Shown here in pieces: positions 1 to 9,865 of a DNA stretch of 64,000 nucleotides. The translations under genes and the position numbers were made by a program. Source of the DNA: Hormiphora californensis (lineage: Eukaryota; Ctenophora; Tentaculata; Cydippida; Pleurobrachiidae). Numbering within the stretch: position 1 is the stretch's first letter; each line of letters begins with the position of its first letter. The stretch lies in the NCBI GenBank assembly GCA_020137815.1, contig CM035351.1, positions 5,135,792-5,199,791 on the forward strand. Direction: 5' to 3'. Below the pieces are notes generated by a model that worked only from the letters and a program-made list of their open reading frames with translations, was not told where the DNA came from and ran no database searches.

Positions 1-1540
1 GCATCTCTAGTTCGAACCACCCATTGCCATTGCTGCCATGTTCCAGGAAAATTTGATCGATCTTATCTAGGTCGTCTCTGTAGGGAAATTTCTTTATCTC
101 AACACCGTTCAAGGACGCCCTAAAGCTGCCACTATCACAGAAAATAACCACTTCGAATTCTTCCTGATCCTTCAAAGGTTTGTAAGTGTCCCTAATTTCT
201 GTCATCCATCCGTTACTGAAATTTGTGTTCATCACAATCGTCTTCGGGGGTCGGAAATCAAGGTGAAAGAAGTTGAAACCATTCTGCATCCTTTTAAGAT
301 TGACATTGAACTTTTTTGTACCTTTCGAGAACCTTCCTAAGAACTTAATCGTATCTCCTTGCTTCAGAGGCCGACGCAACTTATGATCAGTCGGTAGTAG
401 GGTGGTAGGGAGAGCAGGAGGGACTGAGCCGAACTGTTCGCTGGTAGAATCCTCTGGTATTTCTAGCTGGAACCACCCATTGCCATTGCTGCCATGTACC
501 AATTCAATTTGATCGATCTTATCCAGGTCGTCTCTGTAGGGAAACTTCTTTATCTCAACACCGTTCAGGTACGCTCTAAAGCTGCCAATATCACAGAAAA
601 TAACCACTTCGAATACTTCGTGTTCCCCCAGTGGTTTGTAAGTGTCCCTTATTTCAGTCATCCATCCCTTATTGAACTTGGTGTTCATCACAATCGTCTT
701 CGGGGGTCGGAAATCAAGGTGAAAGAAGTTGTAGCGGTTCTGACTTCGAGTAAGGTTAATATTGAACTTTATTGTACCCAGGGAGTACTTTCCAAACACC
801 TTGATTCTATCTCCTTGCTTCAGAGGCCGATGCAACTTATGATATTGTGTTGGCATGGGAGTGGTAAAGGTGGGAAAAGCGGAGGGAGCTTTAATGGAGC
901 AGAAACGGTTTCCAATGGGGTCATGCACAAACCAAACAGATCTGAACTGCGCCAGTTTAAGATGGCGGGCTTTGAATGGGAAGCTCTCTTTTTCAACTCC
1001 ATTAATAAAAACCTGAAACTCAGTCAGACCTGCTTTTATCTCGACTGTGAACTCGGAATTGGTCTTGAACTGAGTGTACGTATCCCTAATCTCGGTTTGC
1101 CAACTTCCGCCGCTTTGATGATTGTAGACCAACTGTTCAGGTGGTCTCAGCGCAATATGAAAACCGAATCGCTCCCGGTCTGTGCTGAGATTTATGGAGA
1201 AAGGCTCGGTGCTACCAGAATAAAAACCTTTCCCAATAATTCTATCTCCGACTGTGAGATACTTCAATGGAGTTTCCGCGGCATTTACATCCACAAACTT
1301 GCTAGAAGAAGAGGAAGGAAGGACAGGCATACTAGCTGCAGTAGAAGAGGAAGGAATAGAAGGTTCGTATGCCGGTGGGATAGATTTACGCAGCAGCTCG
1401 TCCTTAGCCCTATTTTCTCTTCTCAACTTCATCAGGTACTCCACTACGACCTCTTGGGAAACTGCATTCACCTCCTTCGTTAGTTTCTCATCAGAGGCTG
1501 CCTCTAGGTCCTCTAGGGTAGAGAAGTACCCCAGACTCAT
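1..1540 (-). CDS. tandem-repeat galectin, copy A (3' end beyond window)
   Basis: An intronless reading frame opens at the ATG at 1540 (MSLGYFSTL) and stays open to the window edge, 513 codons. Galectins are beta-sandwich lectins that bind beta-galactosides. An N-terminal helical segment of about 50 residues and a short Ser/Pro linker precede at least three carbohydrate-recognition domains. CRD2 and CRD3 carry HLDFR, a V-x-N pair and WMTEIRD; CRD1 carries HIALR and WQTEIRD. These match the family pattern H-x-N-x-R ... V-x-N ... W-x-x-E-x-R, except that the middle Asn is Asp or Ala. CRD2 and CRD3 are very alike, so one arose recently from the other. There is no signal peptide, as is usual for galectins. 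The start lies 217 bp after the stop of DHCR7 copy A on the same strand. Sugar specificity cannot be read from sequence. Confidence 0.85.
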   Translation of the reverse strand, partial: MSLGYFSTLEDLEAASDEKLTKEVNAVSQEVVVEYLMKLRRENRAKDELLRKSIPPAYEPSIPSSSTAASMPVLPSSSSSKFVDVNAAETPLKYLTVGDRIIGKGFYSGSTEPFSINLSTDRERFGFHIALRPPEQLVYNHQSGGSWQTEIRDTYTQFKTNSEFTVEIKAGLTEFQVFINGVEKESFPFKARHLKLAQFRSVWFVHDPIGNRFCSIKAPSAFPTFTTPMPTQYHKLHRPLKQGDRIKVFGKYSLGTIKFNINLTRSQNRYNFFHLDFRPPKTIVMNTKFNKGWMTEIRDTYKPLGEHEVFEVVIFCDIGSFRAYLNGVEIKKFPYRDDLDKIDQIELVHGSNGNGWFQLEIPEDSTSEQFGSVPPALPTTLLPTDHKLRRPLKQGDTIKFLGRFSKGTKKFNVNLKRMQNGFNFFHLDFRPPKTIVMNTNFSNGWMTEIRDTYKPLKDQEEFEVVIFCDSGSFRASLNGVEIKKFPYRDDLDKIDQIFLEHGSNGNGWFELEM

Positions 1541-1757
1541 GGTCCTATGAGAGAAGTTGGAATGAAATTTGAAAACACTAATGGATAACGATTTTTTTGT
1601 ATGAGAATCTAATCTTGAAGATTTATCGATAAAAACAAAGTATGAACAAACAAAAAATTTAAAAATCAGCCAAAAAGTTTTTACAGAAAAAATGTCTCTT
1701 AAAAATATAAATTTCTACAAAAATTAAAACATCACATTAAAGAGTTCACTCTTCTGA

Positions 1758-2684
1758 TTAAAAGATACCCGGTATAATCTTGTAGGGAACATGTTTACAG
1801 TAGGTATCCCACCAGGTCCCGTACTTGGCGGCACACTTCTCATCATCCCTATAGGTTCTGTGTACCAACAGAATTATCAGGAATATGGTATAAGAGAAGG
1901 GCATGAGATGGGTTAGCCCTGCTGGAACGCTCCAGAAGAAAGCAAGTAGTATCTCAGGGAGGTAGTGGAAGTGTCGTGCGACTCCCCACCAGCCAGAATA
2001 AAGAAGTAGGGACTCTCTCTTTTCACCACTCTCCAAGATGTACTGGGCTCTGATCACCTTGGCAGGTTTACCCCATACAAGGCACTTTCCATCAGATGAC
2101 CTCACTGCCTGTTTCTGCCAGTCCGCCAGATAGTTAACAGCTATAGAGGCAGTACCGAGCAGGAGTATAACTGCAGACCAGAAGGGCCCCAGAACCACGG
2201 GGTTCTCAACGAGGAAGAGCGAGGGACAGGTGTAGAAGCCAGGAACGTAGACCAAGCAGCCCCAGCAGATGTAGTAGCCAGCTCGATCTGTCATGATGTC
2301 AGTGGTTCGCATGTAGCCAGCCTCCCACCAGAAGAACTTGGTGAAGTAGATCATTAGTAGTGTGGTACTCACCCAGATACTATCTACAAAGCCGTGAAGC
2401 TCGTAGCTTTTTAGAGAGAAGATGAGAGTGAGTAGAGGCCAGACTGTTATACCAAATCTGCAGTTAGTAAACACTTTCACATCGATACCAAGAATTCTTG
2501 GCTCAGTGCCCCAATAGAAGTCGAATATTAGGCTACCAGTGGTACCGTGGTCAGATGTAGTCGGCCAATAGTACCCCTTCACCATCAGGATCAAGCAGAC
2601 GACTAGACTAAAGAGGGTCAGGGTAAGCAGCAGCTCATTAAAATGGTCGTATAGGACAGTTGGTGTATTTCTAGCTGGAACCAT
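1758..2684 (-). CDS. DHCR7: 7-dehydrocholesterol reductase (DHCR7), copy A, N-terminally truncated
   Basis: This 308-codon intronless frame covers the middle and C-terminal part of DHCR7, the membrane sterol reductase that uses NADPH to reduce the C7-C8 double bond. Visible family features are MVKGYYWPTTSDH, the GTEPRILG segment, GVARHFHYLPEIL, the ERG4/ERG24 signature LVHRTYRDDEKCAAKYG, and the typical C-terminal end VPYKIIPGIF. Several membrane segments are present. The family is about 470 residues long; the N-terminal third is missing because DHCR7 similarity starts abruptly near 2660, where the DNA switches to galectin copy B. The first residues of the frame (MVPARN) are galectin DNA read in another frame, so this ATG is unlikely to be a natural start. 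It may be a chimeric or dead copy, but the remaining frame is intact. Confidence 0.8.
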   Translation of the reverse strand: MVPARNTPTVLYDHFNELLLTLTLFSLVVCLILMVKGYYWPTTSDHGTTGSLIFDFYWGTEPRILGIDVKVFTNCRFGITVWPLLTLIFSLKSYELHGFVDSIWVSTTLLMIYFTKFFWWEAGYMRTTDIMTDRAGYYICWGCLVYVPGFYTCPSLFLVENPVVLGPFWSAVILLLGTASIAVNYLADWQKQAVRSSDGKCLVWGKPAKVIRAQYILESGEKRESLLLYSGWWGVARHFHYLPEILLAFFWSVPAGLTHLMPFSYTIFLIILLVHRTYRDDEKCAAKYGTWWDTYCKHVPYKIIPGIF

Positions 2685-3856
2685 CCATTGCCATTGCTGC
2701 CGTGTTCTAATTCAATTTGATCGATCTTATCCAGGTCGTCTCTGTAGGGAAATTTCTTTATCTCAACACCGTTCAGGAACGCTCTAAAGCTGCCAATATC
2801 ACAGAAGATAACCACTTCGAATACCTCTTGTTCCCCCAGTGGTTTGTAAGTGTCCCTAATCTCAGTCATCCATCCTTTATTGAAATAGGTGTTCATCACA
2901 ATGGTCTCCGGGGGTCGGAAATCAAGGTGAAAGAAGTTGTAGCAGTTCTGACTTCGAGTAAGGTTAATATTGAACTTTATTGTACCCAGGGAGAACCTTC
3001 CAAACACCTTGATCCTATCTCCTTGCTTCAGAGGCCGACGCAACTCATGATATTGTGTTGGCATGAGAGTGGTAAAGGCGGGAAGAGCGGAAGGAGCTTT
3101 AATGGAGCAGAAACGGTTTCCAATGGGGTCATGCACAAACCAAACAGACCTGAACTGCGCCAGTTTAAGATGGCGGACTTTAAATGGGAAGCTCTGTTTT
3201 TCAACTCCGTTAATAAAAACCTGGAACTCAGTCAGACCTGCTCTTATTTCGACTGTGAATTCGGAATTTGTCTTGAACTGAGTGTACGTATCCCTAATCT
3301 CTGTTTGCCAACTTCCACCGCTTTGATGATTGTAGACCAACTGTTCGGGTGGTCTCAGAGCAATATGAAAACCGAATCGCTCCCGGTCTGTGCTGAGATT
3401 TATGGAGAAAGGCTCGGTGCTGCCAGAATAAAAACCTTTCCCAATAATTCTATCTCCGACTGTGAGATACTTCAATGGAGTTTCCGCAGCATTTACATCC
3501 ACAAACTTGCTAGAAGATGAGGAAGGAAGGACAGGCATACTAGCTGCAGTAGAAGAGGCAGGAATAGGAGGCATTCTAGCTGCAATAGAAGAGGAAGGAA
3601 TAGGAGGCATGCTAGCTGTAGAAGAGGAAGGAATAGGAGGCATGCTAGCTGCAGTAGTAGAGGAAGGAATAGAAGGTTCGTATGCCGGTGGGATAGATTT
3701 ACGCAGCAGCTCGTCCTTAGCCCTGTTTTCTCTTCTCAACTTCATCAGATACTCCACTACGACCTCTTGGGAAACTGCATTTACCTCCTTCGTTAGTTTC
3801 TCATCAGAGGCTGCCTCTAGATCCTCTAGGGTAGAGAAGTACCCCAGTCTCTCCAT
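2618..3856 (-). CDS. tandem-repeat galectin, copy B, cut after CRD2
   Basis: The 412-codon intronless frame is a close duplicate of galectin copy A. It has the N-terminal helical part, an expanded Pro/Ser linker (residues about 62-116), CRD1 (about 127-252; H164, R168, W183, E186, R188) and CRD2 (about 271-397; H310, R314, N322, W329, E332, R334). The linker holds about four imperfect SMPPIPSSSTA-like units, where copy A has roughly one. After GWFQLEI the frame leaves galectin and reads about 15 residues in a non-DHCR7 frame of the DHCR7 A DNA before a stop. The third CRD is therefore lost and a foreign tail gained. Both CRDs are complete, so a two-domain galectin could still be made. The 66-bp overlap with DHCR7 copy A marks the duplication junction. 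Confidence 0.8.
   Translation of the reverse strand: MERLGYFSTLEDLEAASDEKLTKEVNAVSQEVVVEYLMKLRRENRAKDELLRKSIPPAYEPSIPSSTTAASMPPIPSSSTASMPPIPSSSIAARMPPIPASSTAASMPVLPSSSSSKFVDVNAAETPLKYLTVGDRIIGKGFYSGSTEPFSINLSTDRERFGFHIALRPPEQLVYNHQSGGSWQTEIRDTYTQFKTNSEFTVEIRAGLTEFQVFINGVEKQSFPFKVRHLKLAQFRSVWFVHDPIGNRFCSIKAPSALPAFTTLMPTQYHELRRPLKQGDRIKVFGRFSLGTIKFNINLTRSQNCYNFFHLDFRPPETIVMNTYFNKGWMTEIRDTYKPLGEQEVFEVVIFCDIGSFRAFLNGVEIKKFPYRDDLDKIDQIELEHGSNGNGWFQLEIHQLSYTTILMSCCLP
2655..2690. other. tandem-duplication junction, galectin CRD2 to DHCR7
   Basis: On the minus strand the galectin sequence runs as in copy A up to CTAGAAATAC and then changes into DHCR7 coding sequence (ACCAACTGTCCTATACGACC). Copy A continues at the same point into its third CRD. 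The stops of DHCR7 A and B (1758, 4075) and the starts of galectin A and B (1540, 3856) are offset by 2317 and 2316 bp, which fixes the repeat unit at about 2.3 kb. Confidence 0.75.
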
Positions 3857-4074
3857 ACTCCTATGAGAAAAGTTGGTATGAAAACACTAATGGATAACGA
3901 TTTTTTTCGTATGAGAATCTAATCTTGAAGTTTTGTCGATAAAAACAAGTTATGAACAAACAAAAAATTTAAAAATCAGCCAGAAAGTTTTTACAGAAAA
4001 CATGTCTCTTAAAAATATAAATCTCTAAAAAAATTAAAACATCACAAGTCCCTTTAGAGAGTTCACTCTTCTGA

Positions 4075-4967
4075 TTAAAAGATACCCGGTATAATCTTGT
4101 AGGGGACATGTTTACAGTAGGTTTCCCACCAGGTCCCGTACTTGGCGGCACACTTCTCATCATCCCTATAGGTTCTGTGCACCAGCAGAATTATCAGGAA
4201 TATGGTGTAAGAGAAGGGCATGAGATGTGTTAGCCCTGCTGGAACGCTCCAGAAGAAAGCAAGGAGAATCTCAGGGAGGTAGTGGAAGTGCCGTGCTACT
4301 CCCCACCAGCCAGAATAAAGAAGTAGGGACTCTCTCTTTTCACCACTCTCCAATGTGTACTGGGCTCTAATAACCTTAGCAGGTTTACCCCAAACAAGAC
4401 ACTTTCCATCAGATGACCTCACCGCCTGTTTTTGCCAGTCTGCCAGATAGTTAACAGCTATAGAGGCAGTACCGAGCAGGAGTATAACTGCAGACCAGAA
4501 GGGCCCCAGAACCACTGGGTTCTCCACGAGGAAGAGCGAGGGACAGGTGTAGAAGCCAGGAACGTAGACCAAGCAGCCCCAGCAGATGTAGTAGCCAGCT
4601 CGATCAGTCATGATGTCAGTTGTTCGCATGTACCCAGCCTCCCACCAGAAAAACTTGGTGAAGTAGATCATTAGTAGTGTGGTACTCACCCAGATACTAT
4701 CTACAAAGCCGTGTAGCTCGTAGCTTTTTAGGGAGAAGATGAGAGTGAGTAGAGGCCAGACTGTCATACCAATGGCGAGGCCAAAGTGAATCCACCAAAT
4801 AACCTTGAAATTCCTTCATGTACAGTGAGTGTGCTTAGTTCTTCCGCCAATTGGAGGAAAGAGCCGTTAGTATGGGTAGCTGTATACCAAAGCACCATCA
4901 CAATTGTAGGCGAGTAGACCATGAGACATAACGGCGATATGACACGGTGAAACAATCCTTCCACCAT
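4075..4967 (-). pseudogene. DHCR7: DHCR7 copy B, internal deletion and frame break
   Basis: Two DHCR7 pieces lie end to end in different frames. Codons from 4967 down to 4764 give an N-terminal membrane segment (CLMVYSPTIVMVLWYTA) followed by NGSFLQLAEEL, resembling the start of DHCR7. From about 4767 down to 4075 comes the C-terminal half, nearly identical to copy A (TVWPLLTLIF through the signature LVHRTYRDDEKCAAKYG to PGIF). The middle of the protein, including the MVKGYYWPTT segment present in copy A, is absent, and the first frame hits TGA exactly where the second starts. A splice acceptor (ctatctag) lies just upstream of the first piece, so a further 5' exon is possible. As read, it cannot encode a full reductase. 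An assembly collapse between copies is the main alternative. Confidence 0.7.
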
Positions 4968-5376
4968 ACCAGAGTTTACCTAGATAGATATTTTAACTTC
5001 ATTTAGGTCAAAAGCAAAAGACAACATCCCAAAATGCAAGCATCTAACCTAGGTATTTTTTAACGCACACAAACCACATCAGGTAAATATTTGTGATCTG
5101 TTCAGATCGGCGTATCAATTTTTCCCATCGCCATAAGCCGTGTGGGATAGGGCAGCCGGCAGCGTTGAAAAGTGGGTCAGCGTCGCATCATGCATGCACA
5201 AAAATTAATGAGCTGCTTCTGCACAGGAATTCTGGCGGCGCCCTTACGATCTAGGTATTTTGTGGCCTGTTTACAGGTGGGCGCTGCCAAAAAAGTTGAT
5301 TCACTAAAATGGCTAACCGCCAAACCACTGAACCGTTTTGGCTAATTCAAAGTTTATCTGGTAGGAAATGTCAAGG

Positions 5377-5434
5377 CCTAACCCCAACCCAAGCCCCAAC
5401 CCTAACCCTAACCCTACTTCAGCCCTAACCCTGA
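5377..5434. repeat. degenerate interstitial telomere-like repeat
   Basis: Several CCCTAA units in a row with variants (CCCCAA, CCCAAG) are seen. They read as TTAGGG repeats on the minus strand, the animal telomere unit. The tract is short and diverged, so it is an interstitial block and not a chromosome end. Confidence 0.65.
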
Positions 5435-6680
5435 CAAACCGTTTGTCAGCTCTCACGAAACACCCAGATTTAAACGCTGGCCGTGCCTTGCAGCCTGTTT
5501 ACAGGTGCGCGCTACCAAAAGAGTATACTTAGACCGACTTTTTTCAAACGGCTATAGCCATGGAACCACATGGCCGATTAATAATAACAATAACATTTAA
5601 CATTTATAAATCGCTTTTGAGCGAAAAGTGTTTATCTCGATCGACTTATACTAAAGCGTCCTTTCGATCAAAACTCGCTTTCTAAAGCGCATCTTCGTAT
5701 CAATGTCCTTCTAAAAGTCCTCGTTGTCATATAATTAAATACATAGTAAATAAGTTAATTAAAAAACAGCATAAACTGTCACATATAATTAATAAATAGT
5801 TAATAAGTTAATCAAAACAGCATAAACTGAACACTGAATATCCACAAGATAGAATCATACAAAAGTCTAGAAAAATATAGCGCAACAGAGGCCATAGATC
5901 TCAACGTAAAAATTACACCAGTTTCAATAAGGAACTTGAAAGGTCAAAGGTGTGCCCGTCATGGAAAAGATGAGGTCTTAATCAGGTAATGTTGAGCTTG
6001 GTCTTGAAAAATGGTGTATTCGTGTCATTGCAGAGTATGATAGTGAACGATAAGACTTCAAATCCCTTTTGGCAACATTGTGATATGATATCCTGTGAAT
6101 AGAGAGTTGATAGATTTCTACATGAAACGAAAATGGAAAGAGCAACAACAACTGCAAATGCAGTTCAGAAAGATATAAAACGCTCTTGGATCAAGGGATC
6201 CAAAGATAGCAAAATACAAACTAAAGTCCAATTTCCCACTCAAGCGACAGGTCGCCACACACCAACTCGCTAAACAGATGTGAAACTGGCTGAACCAGTG
6301 ACACTCGACAAGGCAGAGACCGGATCCCGGCCGCAACGGCCAGATAAAGTATACTCTATCCAGTGTTACCAGGATCAAGCCCCATACCACCAAGACAAGA
6401 GAAAAGAATTAAGTGCCCGGCACCCCGCCACTCGAGTAGAAAATTGGACTATACCCAAACCTAGGTAAAAAGCCGCGCAATAATACAGAAATATACAACC
6501 TGGGTGAAAGTCCGTTTACCAGTTTGGCCCATGGCCGTGATAGAGTGAAACTTCTTGGCAACCATGCCAAATAAGGTGCAGATGAAGTGAAGATCCTGTT
6601 CCCTTAACCGCTCGAGAAAGAGAACAAACACACACACAAACACTTTGAGTAAACTAAACGGTATCAGTTAGAGAATCGAT

Positions 6681-6740
6681 AGCCCTAACCGATAACCCCA
6701 AACCAAACCCTAACCAGACCCTAACGGATAGCCCTAACCC
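6681..6740. repeat. second degenerate telomere-like repeat
   Basis: Interrupted CCCTAACC units alternate with GATAACC and GATAGCC. Similar flanking motifs (CACCCAGATT) occur near this block and near the block at 5377, which suggests both belong to one dispersed repeat. Confidence 0.5.
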
Positions 6741-7774
6741 GTCGCGCGCGCCAAAACTACGAATTGTTAGCAATGAAAGGCACCCAGATTTTAACGTTTT
6801 CCGCAAGGCACCCAGGCACCCGCAAGGCACCCAGATTATAATCGCGCCCGCCAGATAAGAATTCTGGTCGGATCGAGCTCGTGCCGCGGCGCGCGGCTCT
6901 GTTAAACAATCGCGCGTCGCATACTTGCAGCGGTAATTTTGATAAATGTCACCGCGACCGGCTCCACAAGTTTAGTTTTGTGAGACGATTTCTTTTTTAC
7001 GAAATTTGTCGCGAGTTTCTGACGGCTCCCGTCTCACGGCCACCCACCAGGGCCCTGCAGGGCGCTGGCGGCAGGCCAAGAAAACACGGGAGCTGCACCG
7101 AGCCGTAATACCGGTGCATTGAGGACAGTCTTTTATAAAAGATAAGTCTCCGACGGAATTCCGCTTCGTGAGACCTCTGACCCAGCGGCCAGCTGCATGA
7201 CGGATGACCACATGACAACAGTAAAGACTCAAGAGTCAAGAGAGTTTCCTGCAGGTGAATCAACGATGTCAGTGTAAACCTCATTCATTACACGCCCAAC
7301 TCCATTAATCTTGAAGATGTACTGCAAAAGGCATAAAGTTGTCCTGCCCTTAAATTTAGAAACGAGTTAAAATGAGCAGAGCCAATGTGTATCGCGTGTG
7401 TGTTTCTAAGATCCCATTACATTGCCAAAATTAACTTTTGAGTCTCTTGGAGGCCTCTGTACTTTTTTACGAATCGCTATTGTTAATTTAAAAAATCGCT
7501 ATTGTTAATTATTTTTATGTTGGTTTCACAATTCATGCGTCGCGAAAGTTGAACTATTGCGTCACTGCTCGGAATGGAACGAACCCCTTATAGCAGGTCA
7601 CCGTATTAGCAGAGATCTCCCCACTGTGAGATTTCCTAAGTTGTTGAAAATAACAGAGTTGTTGTGACCTTAAAATAGTTAAAACCTGTGTAGCGTGTAT
7701 GTGAAATATGATAGCACATACCGGCCAAGTGTTAAGTATAATCCAATTCAAAGCCTTTCTTCCCATTTAGATGA

Positions 7775-9679
7775 ATGAAGCCACCACCAGGAAATGCTAA
7801 CAACTTTCCACTGCAAATGATGGGCGCTGATAACTCCCCTAAAAAAGAGAAAACGGAGAAACCTTTACGATTATCACTCTCTCGATCGAAACTGATTCAC
7901 ATACCGGATTCCATGGACATTGATTCAGTGAAACAGACCCAGGAAAATATCAACGGGAACACGAGTCCAGAAACGCCAGAAAAGGGAAAAGAAAAGGCGG
8001 TGGGAGGGCAGACGAACGTGAAGATCAACGGAGAAAAGGTTAAAAGGCCTGCAGAAATATCTCAAAGAAAGACCCCGAAAAGCGATTTGGGGGCAAGAAA
8101 GTCTGTAAGTGGAGGGACGCCCGTGTTACAAAGAAAGGCTGCAGGAAAGGCTTACCAAGAAAGAGCCTCATTGGAAGCTGTTGGAAAAGCGAAGAAAATG
8201 GGTAATGTATTGAGTCCGAAAAAGAATGCAGAATCTAAAGTTGCCAAAACGAAAGACTCTGATCAAAATAAGGACAACAGTGTAAGCGATGCCGAAGATG
8301 ATGTAGAGAAATCAGACCAAAGTAGGATAGAACCACTAGCGAATGAAGTTGATTCATCAGTAAGCAGAGAAACTGAAAACACCGCGGAGGAATCAACGGT
8401 AACTTGCAGCAAGTCTCCCGAACCAGTCGAACCTAACTCTTCTGAACCTGAACAGATTCAAGTACCCAAACGACCAAAGTCATCAGAATATACCTCCCCT
8501 GAATTAGTACAAGTCTCCAAACGGCCAAAACCAACGGAATCCGGCTCTCCTGAACTTGTGCAAGAATCCAAACCAAAGTCAGCAGATTGTGACTCTTCAG
8601 AACAGATTGAAGAACCCAAACTGGCAAATCCAGCCATTATCGAAATTGATTCTTCGCCTGATAGCTCCAGTAGTGACAGTGATTCGGAATCAGAGAGTGA
8701 TGAATGTGAAGTAACGGCAGTAAGAATCGTGAAGATGAAGCCAGTCCTAAAGCTCAAGGCTAGACCGTTCTCCCTGTGTCTCATCAAGAGGAAGTTATCC
8801 GAGGAAAAGATGGCTTTGCTTCGAAGTTACTGTCTTCGAAAAAAGGTATAATGACATGATTTTTCAGAAAAAAATTGGGTCGATTAGTTAGAGTTTAATC
8901 AATAACCATGACGGTGTTTTAATCTTTATCTACTTTCCACCCCTCAGGAACAACCAAAGCTACCAGTACCAGCACCAAGACTATCGCTTGGTGCAAAAAT
9001 GAAGGTTACGCCTACTCGAGCAGAACTTAGAGTCGGTCGAAGTTCAGAACCAATTCGGCTAATCTCGAATAATATCCCATATACGAACAAGTTCCAACGG
9101 TTCTTCAGTCCAGAGCTAAACAGGTATTGTACACTGTTGTTCACTATATTATTCCAGTCCAAGAATACAAGCTCCCTGAGTGTTTTAAACGTCCTTATCG
9201 CAACCTATCCGATAACAAAAATCTACTTCCTACTTTCAGAGTTAAAAGTCAAAGTGCTGTTATTCTCACGGATAGGTCACCTTCTACTAAGAATCGATCA
9301 GGGTAAGTTAATCTGTTCAGTATTTTTTCTCCTAAAATCTAATAGTGAAATGGGCTAAAAAGTAAAAAAATAGATTAATGGTTTTAATTGACAAACCGTT
9401 GCCCTGATTTTCAGCCATTTTGATATTTTTTTGAGACAGATTGAATCACAGCGATTTCTGACAGTCTTTACAAGTTCTGCTACGTCCAGACATGTCTTAC
9501 ATCGTATTTCACATCAGAAAATACCAAAAATAGACCTAAATTATGCCAAAAACTAACAGAAATTAGTTGGCTGGAAAGGTGACCACTTTTATTGTCAAAC
9601 TTACACCTTTGCCCGGCCCGGGTTACGGAAATAGAGGGAAAGGGAGAGAGAAAGGGAGAAAGAGAGAGAGGGAGAAAGG

Positions 9680-9729
<50 letters not shown>

Positions 9730-9809
9730 TAGAGGTAGAGTATAGAGCATAGAGAGGAGCTCCTCGTCTAGATCTACGTACTCTATCTTTATCTATCTCT
9801 CTCTCTTCT

Positions 9810-9865
<56 letters not shown>

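Larger units (their letters stand above)
4968..7774. other. intergenic region without a supported gene
   Basis: No frame here has a recognisable domain or splice-supported exon chain. The stretch holds two degenerate telomere-like blocks, paired copies of short motifs such as GCCTGTTTACAGGTG (about 5265 and 5490) and CACCCAGATT (5461 and 6782), and a CG-rich segment at about 6720-7090 that may belong to the promoter of the plus-strand gene at 7775. AT-rich sequence fills 5580-5830. Confidence 0.6.

Noticed and set aside
494-3866. Plus-strand frames of 98-329 codons across the galectin region
   Set aside because: They are antisense to the galectin frames, show no domain, and recur in both copies only because the DNA is duplicated.
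8433-8787. Minus-strand frames of 64 and 109 codons
   Set aside because: Antisense shadows of the low-complexity first exon of the plus-strand gene.
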